Assembly: GCA_036272935.1 (NCBI GenBank)
Contig: DATAXP010000003.1
Span: 1-64,000, forward strand
Direction of reading: 5' to 3'
Length of the DNA: 64,000 nt
Source: DATAXP01 sp036272935
Lineage (GTDB): Bacteria; Planctomycetota; Planctomycetia; Pirellulales; PNKZ01
Part shown: one piece after another, positions 54,650 through 63,956 of the stretch
Layout: the number at the start of each line of letters is the position of its first letter
Position numbering within the stretch: position 1 is the stretch's first letter
Notes under the pieces: generated by a model
The model's input: only the letters and a program-made list of their open reading frames with translations
Told to the model about the DNA's origin: nothing
Databases searched by the model: none
Translations under genes and position numbers: made by a program

Positions 54650-57373
54650 ATGAGTTCTGCCGCCAAGACCCGCGACCCATTCGGCGCGCGCGACACGTTC
54701 AACACGGGGCACGGAACTGCGGGGATCTACCGCCTCAGCAAACTCGAACAACTGGGCCTGTGCCGTGTTACCGACCTGCCGTACTCGATCCGCATCTTGT
54801 TGGAAGCGGTGCTCCGTACTTGCGACGGCTACGAGGTGACCGAGGAAGACGTGCGTGCGCTCGCCGGTTGGAAGCCCGCGGAAGCGACCGACGTCGATGT
54901 GCCGTTCAAGCCCGCCCGCGTGGTGCTGCAAGACTTCACCGGTGTGCCGTGCGTGGTCGACCTGGCGGCGATGCGCGCCGCGATGAAACGGCTCGGCGGC
55001 GATCCGAACAAGATCAACCCGTTGATTCCGGTCGACCTGGTGATCGACCACTCGGTGCAGGTCGACCAGTTCGGCACCGATCAGGCGCTGGAACTGAACG
55101 TCGACCTGGAATACAGCCGCAATCGCGAACGCTACGAGTTCCTGCGCTGGGGCCAGAAGGCGTTCAGCAACTTCCGCGTGGTGCCGCCGAGCGTGGGGAT
55201 CGTGCACCAGGTGAATCTCGAATATCTGGCCAAGTGCGTGTTCCTGCGTAGCGATTCGTTCGGTCCGGTGGCGCTGCCCGATTCGCTCGTCGGCACCGAC
55301 AGCCACACCACGATGATCAACGGTCTGGGCGTGCTGGGCTGGGGCGTCGGCGGGATCGAGGCTGAGGCGGTGATGCTCGGCCAGCCGTTGTTCATGCTCA
55401 TGCCGCAAGTGGTCGGCTTCGAATTGACCGGCGAACTTTCGCCCGCGTCGACCGCCACCGACCTGGTGCTCACCGTCACAGAAATACTCCGCAAGGAAGG
55501 CGTGGTGAATAAGTTCGTCGAGTTCTTTGGACCCGGTGTCTCGAAAATGCGCCTGGCCGACCGGGCAACGATCGGCAACATGGCCCCCGAGTACGGCGCA
55601 ACGATGGGCTTCTTCCCGGTCGACGGCGAGTCGCTCGCCTATTTGCGGCGCACGGGGCGCAGCAACGAAGAAGTGCAACTCGTCGAGCGCTATTGCAAGG
55701 AGCAGCAGCTTTTCCGCGACGACAAAGCCCCGGTGCCGAAGTTCAGCAAGACGCTGCGGCTCGACCTGGGCACCGTCGAGCCGAGCCTGGCCGGACCGAA
55801 GCGGCCCCAGGATCGCGTGCCACTGAAGGCGATGAAGCAATCGTTCGAGGAATCGCTGCGGGCGCCGCTGGCGAAGCGCGGCTTCGCGCTCGAGGGCGAC
55901 GCCTTGAAGCGCACCGCCAAGGTCGCCGATAACGGCCGCAGCTCGACCATTGGCCACGGCGCCGTTGTCATCGCGGCGATCACCAGTTGCACGAACACCA
56001 GCAACCCCAGCGTGATGCTCGGCGCCGGCCTGCTGGCACGCAACGCGGTGGCGCGGGGCTTGAAGGTCAAACCCTATGTGAAGACCAGCCTCGCTCCAGG
56101 TTCGCGCGTGGTGACCGATTATTTCGAGCGCGCGGGATTGACCGCCTCGCTCGATGCACTCGGCTTCAACACCGTCGGCTACGGCTGCACGACGTGCATC
56201 GGCAACAGCGGTCCCCTGCCCGACCCGGTGGCCAAGGCGGTCACCGAAGGGGACCTGGTCGCCGCCGCGGTGCTCAGTGGTAATCGCAACTTCGAGGGGC
56301 GCGTGAACCCGCTGGTGCGGGCCAACTACCTGGCCAGCCCGCCGCTGGTGGTCGCCTACGCGCTGGCCGGCACGACCGACATCGATATGGTGAACGAGCC
56401 TCTCGGTAACGGCAAGGACGGCAAGCCGGTGTACCTGCGCGACATTTGGCCGAGCGCCGAAGAAGTGAGCCGCGTGGTCGACGAGATGGTGCGTCCCGAG
56501 ATGTTCACCAAGCGGTACGACAATGTGTTTGAATCGAACGAGCGCTGGAACAAGCTGCCCGTCGGCGGCGGCGAGTTGTACGACTGGACCGAATCGAGCA
56601 CGTACATCCAGGAGCCGCCCTTCCTGACCGATGTGTCGGACAAGCCGCGCACGATTCAGCCGATCCGCGGCGCGCGTGTGTTGGCATTGCTGGGCGATTC
56701 GATCACGACCGATCACATTTCGCCGGCCGGCTCGATCTCGGCCAAGAGTCCTGCCGGACAATACCTGCAGGCGCACGGCGTGACACCGGCCGACTTCAAC
56801 AGCTACGGCGCACGGCGCGGCAACGATCGCGTGATGACGCGCGGCACATTCGCCAACATTCGCATCCGCAACCAGCTCGCCTCGGGGACCGAAGGGGGCG
56901 TCACGCGACACCTGCCCGACGGCAAGGTAATGTCGATCTACGACGCGGCGATGCAGTATCAGAAAGAGAACGTGCCACTGCTGGTGATTGCTGGTGCCGA
57001 GTATGGCACCGGCAGCAGCCGCGACTGGGCCGCCAAGGGGACGTTGTTGCTGGGAGTGAGGGCGGTGATCGCGTACTCGTACGAGCGCATCCATCGCAGC
57101 AACCTGGTGGGCATGGGCGTGCTGCCGCTGGAGTTCGTCGACAGTGCGACGTGGCAGAGCACTGGGCTGACTGGCGAAGAAATCTACGAGATCGTCGGAC
57201 TCGACGACAACTTGCAGCCGCGGGCTCGATTGACCGTGCGGGCCGCCAGTGCCGACGGCTCGAAGAAAGAATTCCCGGTCATCGCGCGCATCGACTCGCA
57301 AGTCGAGTGCGACTATTACCGCAACGGCGGCATCCTGCCCACAGTGCTGTTGAAGCTGGCTGGGAAGAGTTAG
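54650..57373 (+). CDS. acnA: Aconitate hydratase (AcnA type)
   Basis: It isomerises citrate to isocitrate in the TCA cycle. About 907 residues from ATG 54650, with AAGGGA 8-12 bp upstream. [4Fe-4S] ligands are in ITSCTNTSNPSVM (near 445) and GYGCTTCIGNSGPL (two Cys near 512-515). The C-terminal swivel domain carries YGTGSSRDWAAKGT. The length and SCTNTSNP form are those of AcnA/IRP1 rather than AcnB. The stop codon lies inside the palindromic repeat at 57369-57414. Confidence 0.97.
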   Translation: MSSAAKTRDPFGARDTFNTGHGTAGIYRLSKLEQLGLCRVTDLPYSIRILLEAVLRTCDGYEVTEEDVRALAGWKPAEATDVDVPFKPARVVLQDFTGVPCVVDLAAMRAAMKRLGGDPNKINPLIPVDLVIDHSVQVDQFGTDQALELNVDLEYSRNRERYEFLRWGQKAFSNFRVVPPSVGIVHQVNLEYLAKCVFLRSDSFGPVALPDSLVGTDSHTTMINGLGVLGWGVGGIEAEAVMLGQPLFMLMPQVVGFELTGELSPASTATDLVLTVTEILRKEGVVNKFVEFFGPGVSKMRLADRATIGNMAPEYGATMGFFPVDGESLAYLRRTGRSNEEVQLVERYCKEQQLFRDDKAPVPKFSKTLRLDLGTVEPSLAGPKRPQDRVPLKAMKQSFEESLRAPLAKRGFALEGDALKRTAKVADNGRSSTIGHGAVVIAAITSCTNTSNPSVMLGAGLLARNAVARGLKVKPYVKTSLAPGSRVVTDYFERAGLTASLDALGFNTVGYGCTTCIGNSGPLPDPVAKAVTEGDLVAAAVLSGNRNFEGRVNPLVRANYLASPPLVVAYALAGTTDIDMVNEPLGNGKDGKPVYLRDIWPSAEEVSRVVDEMVRPEMFTKRYDNVFESNERWNKLPVGGGELYDWTESSTYIQEPPFLTDVSDKPRTIQPIRGARVLALLGDSITTDHISPAGSISAKSPAGQYLQAHGVTPADFNSYGARRGNDRVMTRGTFANIRIRNQLASGTEGGVTRHLPDGKVMSIYDAAMQYQKENVPLLVIAGAEYGTGSSRDWAAKGTLLLGVRAVIAYSYERIHRSNLVGMGVLPLEFVDSATWQSTGLTGEEIYEIVGLDDNLQPRARLTVRAASADGSKKEFPVIARIDSQVECDYYRNGGILPTVLLKLAGKS

Positions 57374-57414
57374 CCGCGTGGCTTGCCACGCGCGTCGCAA
57401 GCGACGCGGCTAAC
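57369..57414. repeat. Palindromic element overlapping the acnA stop codon
   Basis: GTTAGCCGCG (57369-57378) and CGCGGCTAAC (57405-57414) enclose TGGCTTGCCA and GCGTCGCAAGCGACGC hairpins. It belongs to the same family as 34932-34977 and includes the acnA TAG at 57371-57373. Confidence 0.75.
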
Positions 57415-57422
57415 CGTGCGAC

Positions 57423-57914
57423 CTACGCCCGCACCGCTGGTTCGTGGCCGACCATCACCAAGTTGTCCTGGTAATAGCTGATCGCTTCCGAGGGGCTGAG
57501 ATTGAACAGCGCCCGGCCGTCGGTGTCCCAGCGGGCCGCGTTGCGATGGAAGACCGCGGTGGCGGCGCGAAGGTTGCCTACCGCCTCGACTCCTTCCATC
57601 ATGCCCCCTTCGATGGCCTCAAACGAGATGGTGACGGCGACGAACGCGCACAGCCGACCGCCGCTGCGCTGGCGCGCGTAGGTCACATCGTTCTCGAACT
57701 CACACTCGCTCCAGCGCAAGCCGCGCGGCTTGCCCGAGCTGGCTGCCAGTTCGAAGAACTTGGCTTCGAGCCGTTCGCGTTGAAAGTGAAACTCTCGCCG
57801 CGCGACATCGAACTCGGCCTTCTGGCGCGCGGTGCGCGACGGCTCCTTCACGAATGCAAAAACCCGCCCCGCCATGGCGCGCACGTTCGTCAGAAATCTC
57901 GTCCAGCGACCCAT
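57423..57914 (-). CDS. Unknown protein with amphipathic N-terminal region
   Basis: About 163 residues from ATG 57914 (MGRWTRFLTNVRAMAGR), which has GGAG 10 bp upstream. The first 70 residues are charged and helical (TARQKAEFDVARREFHFQRERLEAKFFELA). The rest is a beta-rich domain (ECEFENDVTYARQ, LCAFVAVTISFEAI, GRALFNLSPSEAISYYQD). No family is recognised. It is convergent with acnA and divergent from the endonuclease IV gene. Confidence 0.6.
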   Translation of the reverse strand: MGRWTRFLTNVRAMAGRVFAFVKEPSRTARQKAEFDVARREFHFQRERLEAKFFELAASSGKPRGLRWSECEFENDVTYARQRSGGRLCAFVAVTISFEAIEGGMMEGVEAVGNLRAATAVFHRNAARWDTDGRALFNLSPSEAISYYQDNLVMVGHEPAVRA

Positions 57915-58102
57915 GAAAACCACTCCCCAGCTCGAGCGCCAACCCCAGGCAAGCCCACCGCCGAAGTCCGTCTGCATCTTACCGAGTCGCGAACGAAAAA
58001 CGCAAGCAAATGACACAATTCGCCGCAGTCGGATTGACGGAGTGTGGACGGCGGCTACTTTGGCGTAGGTGCCGAGCACGCTGCTTGCGGAGAGTTTGTG
58101 CC

Positions 58103-58957
58103 ATGCCACGGTTGGGAGCCCACATGTCGATCGCCGGCGGCTACCATCGCGCGCTGGAGAAAGGGCGCACCGTCGGTTGCGACTGCGTGCAGATCTTCAC
58201 CAAGAATAACAACCAATGGCGGGCCAAACCGATCGGTCCTGCCGAGGCCGAGCAGTTCTGCAGCACGCTTGCCGCGACGGCGATTTGCGAGCCGATTGCC
58301 CATAACTCGTACCTTATCAACCTTGCGGGTCCCGACGATCAGCTTTGGCAGCGCAGCGTTGATGCGATGGTCGAGGAGTTGCGGCGAGCCGACCTGCTTG
58401 GGCTGCGATACGTCGTAACTCATCCTGGCGCTTACACCACGAGCAGCGAGGAAGCAGGAATCGCCCGGGTGGCCGCGGCGCTCGATGCCATTCATGCCGC
58501 CACACCCGCGGTGCAAGCCAAGTGCTTGCTCGAAACGACTGCCGGCCAAGGGAGTTGCCTAGGGCATCGGTTCGAGCATTTAGCTGCCATCCTCGCAGCC
58601 GTCGCCGAACCCCAGCGTGTGGGAGTGTGCATCGACACCTGCCACATCTTCGCGGCGGGATATGCCGTTCAGACGGCCGACGACTACCGGGCGACGATCG
58701 ATGAGTTCGACAAGGTCGTCGGCCTCGGCAAGGTTCGCGCCTTCCATCTCAACGACAGCGCGAAGCCACAAGGCTCGCGCGTCGACCGTCATGCGCACAT
58801 CGGCGCCGGGGCGATGGGCCTCGAGCCGTTCCGCCACCTGCTCAACGATCCGCGCTTCGCCCAGGTGCCGATGTACCTGGAAACGCCTAAGGGTGAGCAC
58901 GACGGCGAGGACTGGGACTTGACCAACCTGCGCGTGCTGCGCGGACTGGTGGAGTGA
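58103..58957 (+). CDS. nfo: Endonuclease IV (AP endonuclease)
   Basis: Nfo cleaves DNA 5' of AP sites in base excision repair. About 284 residues from ATG 58103. The TIM barrel with three-zinc ligands is readable: LGAHMSIAGGYH, VQIFTKNNNQW, IAHNSYLINLA, VVTHPGAYTT, LLETTAGQGSCLG, GVCIDTCHIFAAGY, FHLNDSAKPQGSRVDRHAHI, YLETPKGEHDG. All key residues appear intact. It is the second base-excision repair nuclease in the window after nth. Confidence 0.96.
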   Translation: MPRLGAHMSIAGGYHRALEKGRTVGCDCVQIFTKNNNQWRAKPIGPAEAEQFCSTLAATAICEPIAHNSYLINLAGPDDQLWQRSVDAMVEELRRADLLGLRYVVTHPGAYTTSSEEAGIARVAAALDAIHAATPAVQAKCLLETTAGQGSCLGHRFEHLAAILAAVAEPQRVGVCIDTCHIFAAGYAVQTADDYRATIDEFDKVVGLGKVRAFHLNDSAKPQGSRVDRHAHIGAGAMGLEPFRHLLNDPRFAQVPMYLETPKGEHDGEDWDLTNLRVLRGLVE

Positions 58958-59088
58958 GGCGCGGCTGCTGCGTCGCCGAGGCCGCCGCGGCGCTGCCTGC
59001 GAAGTTTGACCCGCGCCAAGTCGACGGGTACATTTAGAATGTCGTCTGCTGAAGCGAGCAACCGTTGGCGGTGCGAGGGTCTTGGTGC

Positions 59089-59670
59089 ATGGGCCTGACC
59101 TATTACAAGCGCTACCAGATGGAGATCGACCTCGGTCGATCGTTGCCGCACCTTCCGCTTCCGCCCGGCTATCGATTTGTGGGGTGGGATGCCGATCTGC
59201 TGGGCGCGCACTCCGAGGCCAAGTGCGCCAGCTTCCGCACCGAAGTCGACGCGAATGTGTTTCCGTGCCTCGGCGATTACGACGGCTGCCTGCGGCTGAT
59301 GACCGAAATCTCCCGCAAGGACGGCTTCATTCCCACTGCAACCTGGCTGCTGATGTACGATGACGGCGTCTCGCGCCGCGATGCGCCGTGCGGCACAGAG
59401 CCATGTGGTACTGTGCAGGGCATCCGCGACCGCAACGGCCTGGGAGCAATCCAGAACCTGGGCATCACGCCCGAGCATCGCAGCCAGGGGCTTGGCAGCG
59501 CGCTGCTGCTGCGCGCCTTGGAAGGGTTCCGCGAATTCGGGCTGCGCCGCGCCTTCCTTGAAGTGACCGCGCAGAACGACGGTGCCGTGCGGCTCTACCG
59601 CCGCCTCGGCTTCCAAAAGATGCGGACCGTGTACAAGGCGGTCGAGCTGTTCTCGTACGCGGTGCGGTAA
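59089..59670 (+). CDS. GNAT-family N-acetyltransferase
   Basis: About 193 residues from ATG 59089 (MGLTYYKRYQMEIDL). The acetyl-CoA-binding block is IQNLGITPEHRSQGLGSALL (R/Q-x-x-G-x-G). LEVTAQNDGAVRLYRRLGFQK is the typical GNAT end. The N-terminal part is unusual (CASFRTEVDANVFPCLGDYDG). The substrate is unknown. It is followed after 5 bp by an 18-bp inverted repeat belonging to the neighbouring RAYT unit. Confidence 0.85.
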   Translation: MGLTYYKRYQMEIDLGRSLPHLPLPPGYRFVGWDADLLGAHSEAKCASFRTEVDANVFPCLGDYDGCLRLMTEISRKDGFIPTATWLLMYDDGVSRRDAPCGTEPCGTVQGIRDRNGLGAIQNLGITPEHRSQGLGSALLLRALEGFREFGLRRAFLEVTAQNDGAVRLYRRLGFQKMRTVYKAVELFSYAVR

Positions 59671-59675
59671 CGGGC

Positions 59676-59740
59676 AAGCCCAGGCCAGACCGGCATCGAC
59701 GTACCAACTAGAAAACGCCCTACCGGTCTGGCCTGGGCTT
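59676..59740. repeat. 18-bp perfect inverted repeat beside the RAYT gene
   Basis: AAGCCCAGGCCAGACCGG (59676-59693) and its exact complement (59723-59740) flank a 29-nt loop. The right arm abuts the stop of the transposase-like gene. The AAGCCCAGG core reappears inverted at 60311-60374 on the gene's other side. Confidence 0.85.
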
Positions 59741-60278
59741 ATTCACCCTCGCGTTTTGGTTCGTTCTTCCAGACCCCAGTCCAGGCGCCGTCGGCCGCGT
59801 GCGCGAGAATGTAATGGAACACGTTCCGCTGGTGCTCACGGTCGCGAATCCGCAGCGCCTTTCTCCGAACACCCCAAAGTCTTCCTTGCCAGGCTTCGGC
59901 GCGCAGGCGATCGGTGGCGTGTTTCTTGGCGCGGCCGATCCAATCTCGCGGTCGGCCGGCTGGCATCTTCACCAGCAAATGAACGTGCTGTCCGCCAACG
60001 GCGATCACCAACACCCACGCTCCAAGTCGGGTTCGTTCATGGCGTAGCGACTGCCCGACCAGCGCACGTAACGCAAACGGGATCACGACCGGCGGCTGCT
60101 TGAGCAACTCGCGACTGCGCCGCGCGCGGCGAGCATATATTCCCGGCGGGGGCGGATGTTTGTCGTCACCTTCGACGCGTTCACGATGATGCCGTGTCCG
60201 AAATCCGCGCGGGTCGCCGTAGAGCCACGCCCCGTACGTGGTCAGGATTACGTGGTACCAGGCACGCGGGTCGTCCAT
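59739..60278 (-). CDS. REP-associated tyrosine transposase (RAYT / IS200-like)
   Basis: This 179-residue Y1 transposase-fold protein has the HUH motif in VGGQHVHLLVKM and a candidate nucleophilic tyrosine in NVFHYILAHA. The N-terminus AWYHVILTTYGAWLYGDPRG is also typical of planctomycete RAYTs. It would nick and rejoin single-stranded DNA at short palindromes. Flanking repeats at 59676-59740 and 60311-60374 are its likely substrates. It is probably domesticated, since no second transposase gene and no clean insertion-sequence ends are seen. Confidence 0.85.
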   Translation of the reverse strand: MDDPRAWYHVILTTYGAWLYGDPRGFRTRHHRERVEGDDKHPPPPGIYARRARRSRELLKQPPVVIPFALRALVGQSLRHERTRLGAWVLVIAVGGQHVHLLVKMPAGRPRDWIGRAKKHATDRLRAEAWQGRLWGVRRKALRIRDREHQRNVFHYILAHAADGAWTGVWKNEPKREGE

Positions 60279-60310
60279 AGCGGAGATTGTAAACGATCGA
60301 GCCTTTGAAG

Positions 60311-60374
60311 AAGCCCAAGGAAGCTCGGCTAGGTCGCAAATAATGGACGATCGCTAACGACCTTCCCTGGGCTT
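60311..60374. repeat. Inverted repeat on the upstream side of the RAYT gene
   Basis: AAGCCCAAGGAAG (60311-60323) pairs with CTTCCCTGGGCTT (60362-60374) with one mismatch; the loop is 38 nt. The AAGCCCA core matches the element at 59676, as expected for a REP/REPIN pair served by the adjacent RAYT. Confidence 0.7.
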
Positions 60375-60411
60375 GACCGGCGCCGCGCTGTGTGTCAGAG
60401 TCTGAATTCAC

Positions 60412-61866
60412 ATGGCATCCACGCTCGCTCCCTCCGCGCTTGCGCCTCCCTGGTACAAGGAACTCACCAGGTATCACTGGTTCGTGTTCGTGGTCGCTGC
60501 GCTGGGTTGGCTGTTCGACTGCTTGGACCAGCAACTTTTCGTCATTGCTCGCAATCCGGCAATCGAGGATCTGCTCAAGACGGCGGATCCGGTTTATGCG
60601 CCGCTCTTCCAAAGTGGCACGATCAGCGACGCTCAAAAGGCCGAGTTCGTAAGCCTGGCCAAGACATGGGGCGGCAACGCCACTGCGATCTTCGTCGCCG
60701 GTTGGGCGACCGGTGGGCTGCTGTTTGGAGCACTTGGCGACCGCATCGGACGCGCGAAGATGCTGACGGTTTGCGTCCTGCTGTACTCGGTGTTCACGGG
60801 GTTATCGGCGCTTTCGGACAACGTCCAACAATTCTGCGGATATCGCTTCGTGACCGGCTTGGGAGTCGGAGGAGTATTCGGATTAGCGGTGGCGCTCGTC
60901 GCCGATTCGCTTCCGGACCGTGCGCGGCCATACGCACTTGGATTGCTTCAAGCGCTCTCGGCAGTCGGCAATATCGCGGCCGGTGTGCTTGCGGTCGTTG
61001 TTGGCTGGATGCAGGTCGCCGCCGTGCGGGGCGGGTCGTCGCCGACAACCGACTTTTGGAAGTATCTGTTCTGGATTGGTGCGGCGCCCGCATTCCTGTG
61101 CGTGTTCATTCAGATCCGCCTGCGGGAACCCGAGAAATGGGTCAAGGCACGCGAAGCCGGGCGGGCGACTGGCGTCAAGTTCGGTTCCTATGCTGCACTG
61201 TTCGGCGACAGTCGCTGGCGCAAGGCTGCCCTGCTGGGAATGCTGCTCTGCGTCTCCGGCGTCGTGGGCTTATGGGGCGTTGGTTTTTTCAGCCCTGAAC
61301 TGATTGGTGACGTGACCGCGAAGCATTTGAAGAGCGCCAACGTGCCCGAGGGGGAAGTGCCAGGCACGAAAATGATGTGGACCGGCATCAACATGATCTT
61401 GCAGAACTTCGGGGCGTTCTTGGGAATGATGGCGTTCACGAAGCTTGCGCAGCGGTTTGGTCGTAAACCGGTGTTCGCTGTGTTTTTTGTCCTGGCATTT
61501 CTCTCGACGGCATTCACCTTCAAGTTTCTCAGCGAGACCTGGCACATCTTCACGCTGATTCCGTTGATGGGATTTTGCCAGCTCGGCCTGTTTGCGGGAT
61601 TTGCCATCTATTTGCCCGAGCTGTTTCCGACGTCGCTGCGCTCGACCGGCACCAGCTTCTGCTACAACGTCGGTCGGTTTTTGGCCGCTAGCGGACCTTT
61701 CACGTTAGGAATCTTGCAGGCGCGACTCGCCGCCGGCGCGACCACCACCGAGGCCAGGCTCGAAGCCTTTCGCAATGCTTGCGCGTATGTAAGCGTCGTG
61801 TTCCTTGTCGGGCTTGTCGCGCTGTTGTTTCTGCCAGAGACGAAGGGAAAGCCGCTGCCCGAGTAA
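60412..61866 (+). CDS. Major facilitator superfamily transporter
   Basis: This 484-residue inner-membrane transporter has about 12 helices, starting at FVFVVAALGWLFDCLDQQLF. The MFS loop motif GALGDRIGRAKM (near residue 105) and YRFVTGLGVGGVFGLAVALV are clear, as is the second-half motif KLAQRFGRKPVF. Style and length resemble sugar/organic-acid or shikimate/nicotinate carriers (metabolite:H+ symporters). Substrate not determined. The central loop between helices 6 and 7 is unusually long (KHLKSANVPEGEVPGTK). Confidence 0.88.
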   Translation: MASTLAPSALAPPWYKELTRYHWFVFVVAALGWLFDCLDQQLFVIARNPAIEDLLKTADPVYAPLFQSGTISDAQKAEFVSLAKTWGGNATAIFVAGWATGGLLFGALGDRIGRAKMLTVCVLLYSVFTGLSALSDNVQQFCGYRFVTGLGVGGVFGLAVALVADSLPDRARPYALGLLQALSAVGNIAAGVLAVVVGWMQVAAVRGGSSPTTDFWKYLFWIGAAPAFLCVFIQIRLREPEKWVKAREAGRATGVKFGSYAALFGDSRWRKAALLGMLLCVSGVVGLWGVGFFSPELIGDVTAKHLKSANVPEGEVPGTKMMWTGINMILQNFGAFLGMMAFTKLAQRFGRKPVFAVFFVLAFLSTAFTFKFLSETWHIFTLIPLMGFCQLGLFAGFAIYLPELFPTSLRSTGTSFCYNVGRFLAASGPFTLGILQARLAAGATTTEARLEAFRNACAYVSVVFLVGLVALLFLPETKGKPLPE

Positions 61867-62072
61867 CCCTTGGATGGGCATGCTGGGCAAGCTGCACCGC
61901 GCAGAGCGCGAAAATCGATGCTGGCACCCGTCGGCGTGTCGATACGAAGGAACGATCGTTCAATTCGGCGAAATCGTAAGCGCCGACCTGCGACGAAGCG
62001 CGACGAGCGTCGTTCGACCCGTCGCACTGTTGCTGTTTGGTACGGGCATCCTTGGTATCGGAGTAGCGCACG

Positions 62073-62663
62073 ATGCGACGTAGCTGGACATCGCTGGCGG
62101 CGGCCTTGGCCATTTCAGGATTCGCGGCTTCGCTGGCCCACGGCGAAGGCTGGTTCAAGAAGAAATGGAACGGCTTCGTCCGCGACGCCCAGCGTAACAA
62201 CGCCTGGCCCGAAGCGTTCATTCCCGCCGACCGGGCCAGCGTGCGTCAGCCGTTCAACATCATGGTCGCCAACGGCTGGCGAACGCAGAACACGCTGAGC
62301 AACGCCCACTTCGCGGAAGACTCGGGCGACTTGAACGAGGCCGGCCGCTTGAAAGTACAGAACATTCTCACGGTCTCGCCGCCCGAGTACCGCACGATCT
62401 TCATCCTGCGCACCACCGACCAGCAAGAAACTGCCAATCGGCTCGCCTCGGTCTACCAGGCTGCCAACCTGGTCACCCCAGCCGGCGCGACGCCCAGCGT
62501 GGCGTACACCGATATCAGTCCGCCCACGACGCCGTCGTACGTGGTCGACGGCGTCGATCGCAGCTTCCGTGCGTCGCAGCCGGTGCCGCGTCTCGATAGC
62601 GGCGGAGGTGGCGGCGGGATGAGCGGCGGCATGAGCAGCGCGCCCACCGGCGCCGGCAGCTAG
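62073..62663 (+). CDS. Exported protein, unknown function
   Basis: A 196-residue protein with a signal peptide (SLAAALAISGFAASLAHG) and a mature part beginning GWFKKKWNGFVRDAQRNN. The middle (EYRTIFILRTTDQQETANRL) may be a small alpha/beta region resembling an OmpA-like turn, which I cannot confirm. A Gly-rich end (GGGGGGMSGGMSS) suggests a flexible tail. ATG 62073 has GGAG about 11 bp upstream. Confidence 0.65.
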   Translation: MRRSWTSLAAALAISGFAASLAHGEGWFKKKWNGFVRDAQRNNAWPEAFIPADRASVRQPFNIMVANGWRTQNTLSNAHFAEDSGDLNEAGRLKVQNILTVSPPEYRTIFILRTTDQQETANRLASVYQAANLVTPAGATPSVAYTDISPPTTPSYVVDGVDRSFRASQPVPRLDSGGGGGGMSGGMSSAPTGAGS

Positions 62664-62683
62664 CAGCGAATGAGGCAGGTCCA

Positions 62684-62708
62684 TTTAGCCGCGGGGCTTG
62701 CCCCGCGC
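62684..62708. repeat. Partial palindromic element, TTTAGCCGCGGGGC family
   Basis: The left half (TTTAGCCGCGGGGCTTGCCC) matches 34932-34956, but the right half is missing or degenerate. This is a decayed or half copy in the gap before the TPR gene. Confidence 0.65.
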
Positions 62709-62884
62709 TTTTGCAGCGACGATCGCGCTGGCACCGCGTTCAATGTTCTCGCACCCACGCACCGTGCTAGCCCCGCTCGATACAATCCGCGCCAACGGTC
62801 CGGTTCGAGTGATGATGGCCCGGCGCGGCGGACGATTGGATTGAATAATATCGCGCAGTGCGTCGAATAGCCGGGGGGATCGCC

Positions 62885-63937
62885 GTGAGCTGGAAACATT
62901 CGCTAATCGCGCTGGCCGCCTCCGCCGCGCTGGTGTCGACGGGCACCGGTTGTGCCAGCGGCTCGTGGGGCATTCCCGTGCCAAGCTTCGTCGGCTCGTG
63001 GATGGGAAAGAAGGACGACGCCACTGCGGCGAAGCCGACGAACATCGCCGCCGCAAAGGCCTCCACGAAGAACGACGAGCCGAACGCGTTCGAGAAGATG
63101 GGCCACTCGATTGCCGACTCCTCAGTGGGGCGCGGCGTGGCGAGCACTTACCACAAGACGTCGACATCGATCGCCAAGACCTTTCATCCGAAAAAGACTG
63201 AAGCGCCCGACCCGACGTCGCTGGCCAAACCTGCCAAGGCCGGCCCCGAGGTGTACGTCGCCATCGCCCGGTTGCAGGAAAAGAACGGCAACACCGCCGA
63301 GGCGATCGCCGCCTACGAGCACGCCCTCGAGCTCGACCCCAAGTTCCTGAGCGCCCAGCTCGGCCTGGCCCGGCTGTACGATCGCGACGGAAAGCTCGAG
63401 CTGGCCACGGCGAAATACCTCGAGACGATCAAGGCCCATCCGCAAGAAGCCGGGGCGATGAACGATCTCGGCTTCTGCTACGCCCGGCAGGAAAAATACG
63501 ACGAGTCGCTGGTCTATCTCCGTCGTGCCATCGACGTGGAGCCGGAGAAGCCGCTCTATCGCAACAACTTGGCGGCCGTGCTAGTCGAGGTGGGCCGGCT
63601 TGACGAAGCGATCGCGCAGCTCGAAGCGGTGCATGGCAAGGCGATCGCCCACTACAACGTCGCCGTGCTGCTGCAAGCCCGTGGCCAGCGCGACCTGGCG
63701 ATCGAGCACTTCAAGAAAGCCACCGACGCCGATCCTACCTTGCAGCCCGCCCAAGACTGGCTGGCGTCGCTCGAAGAAGCTAAAGCGAAAGGGACCGCGT
63801 CGACCCACGTTGCCGATCGGCGCGCCGCGGTGGCTCACAGCGGCCCCGACGGGAAGACCGAGCCGTCGGCCGGCGCAGCAGCATCGCCAACCGTCGTTCC
63901 AACCGCCATCAACGACGGCACCGTGCTCCGCCGCTAA
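62885..63937 (+). CDS. Exported TPR-repeat protein, possible lipoprotein
   Basis: About 350 residues from GTG 62885, which has GGGGGGAT just upstream; a GTG at 62858 is the alternative. The N-terminus (SLIALAASAALVSTGTGCAS) is a signal peptide with a possible, weak lipobox Cys. A low-complexity Lys/Ala linker precedes four TPR units (YVAIARLQEKNGNTAEAIAA, LGLARLYDRDGKLELATAKY, NDLGFCYARQEKYDESLVYL, NNLAAVLVEVGRLDEAIAQL). The tail is disordered. The likely role is protein-protein interaction in the envelope. Confidence 0.8.
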   Translation: MSWKHSLIALAASAALVSTGTGCASGSWGIPVPSFVGSWMGKKDDATAAKPTNIAAAKASTKNDEPNAFEKMGHSIADSSVGRGVASTYHKTSTSIAKTFHPKKTEAPDPTSLAKPAKAGPEVYVAIARLQEKNGNTAEAIAAYEHALELDPKFLSAQLGLARLYDRDGKLELATAKYLETIKAHPQEAGAMNDLGFCYARQEKYDESLVYLRRAIDVEPEKPLYRNNLAAVLVEVGRLDEAIAQLEAVHGKAIAHYNVAVLLQARGQRDLAIEHFKKATDADPTLQPAQDWLASLEEAKAKGTASTHVADRRAAVAHSGPDGKTEPSAGAAASPTVVPTAINDGTVLRR

Positions 63938-63956
63938 CGGGCAAGCGCGTTCGGCA

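Noticed and set aside
54626..57400. A 924-codon open frame antisense to acnA
   Set aside because: High GC gives long antisense frames; its protein is His/Arg-rich with no domain, while the sense strand encodes an intact aconitase.
59739..60374. A complete IS200/IS605 insertion sequence
   Set aside because: No accessory TnpB and no clear ends; the context fits a domesticated RAYT with palindromes better.
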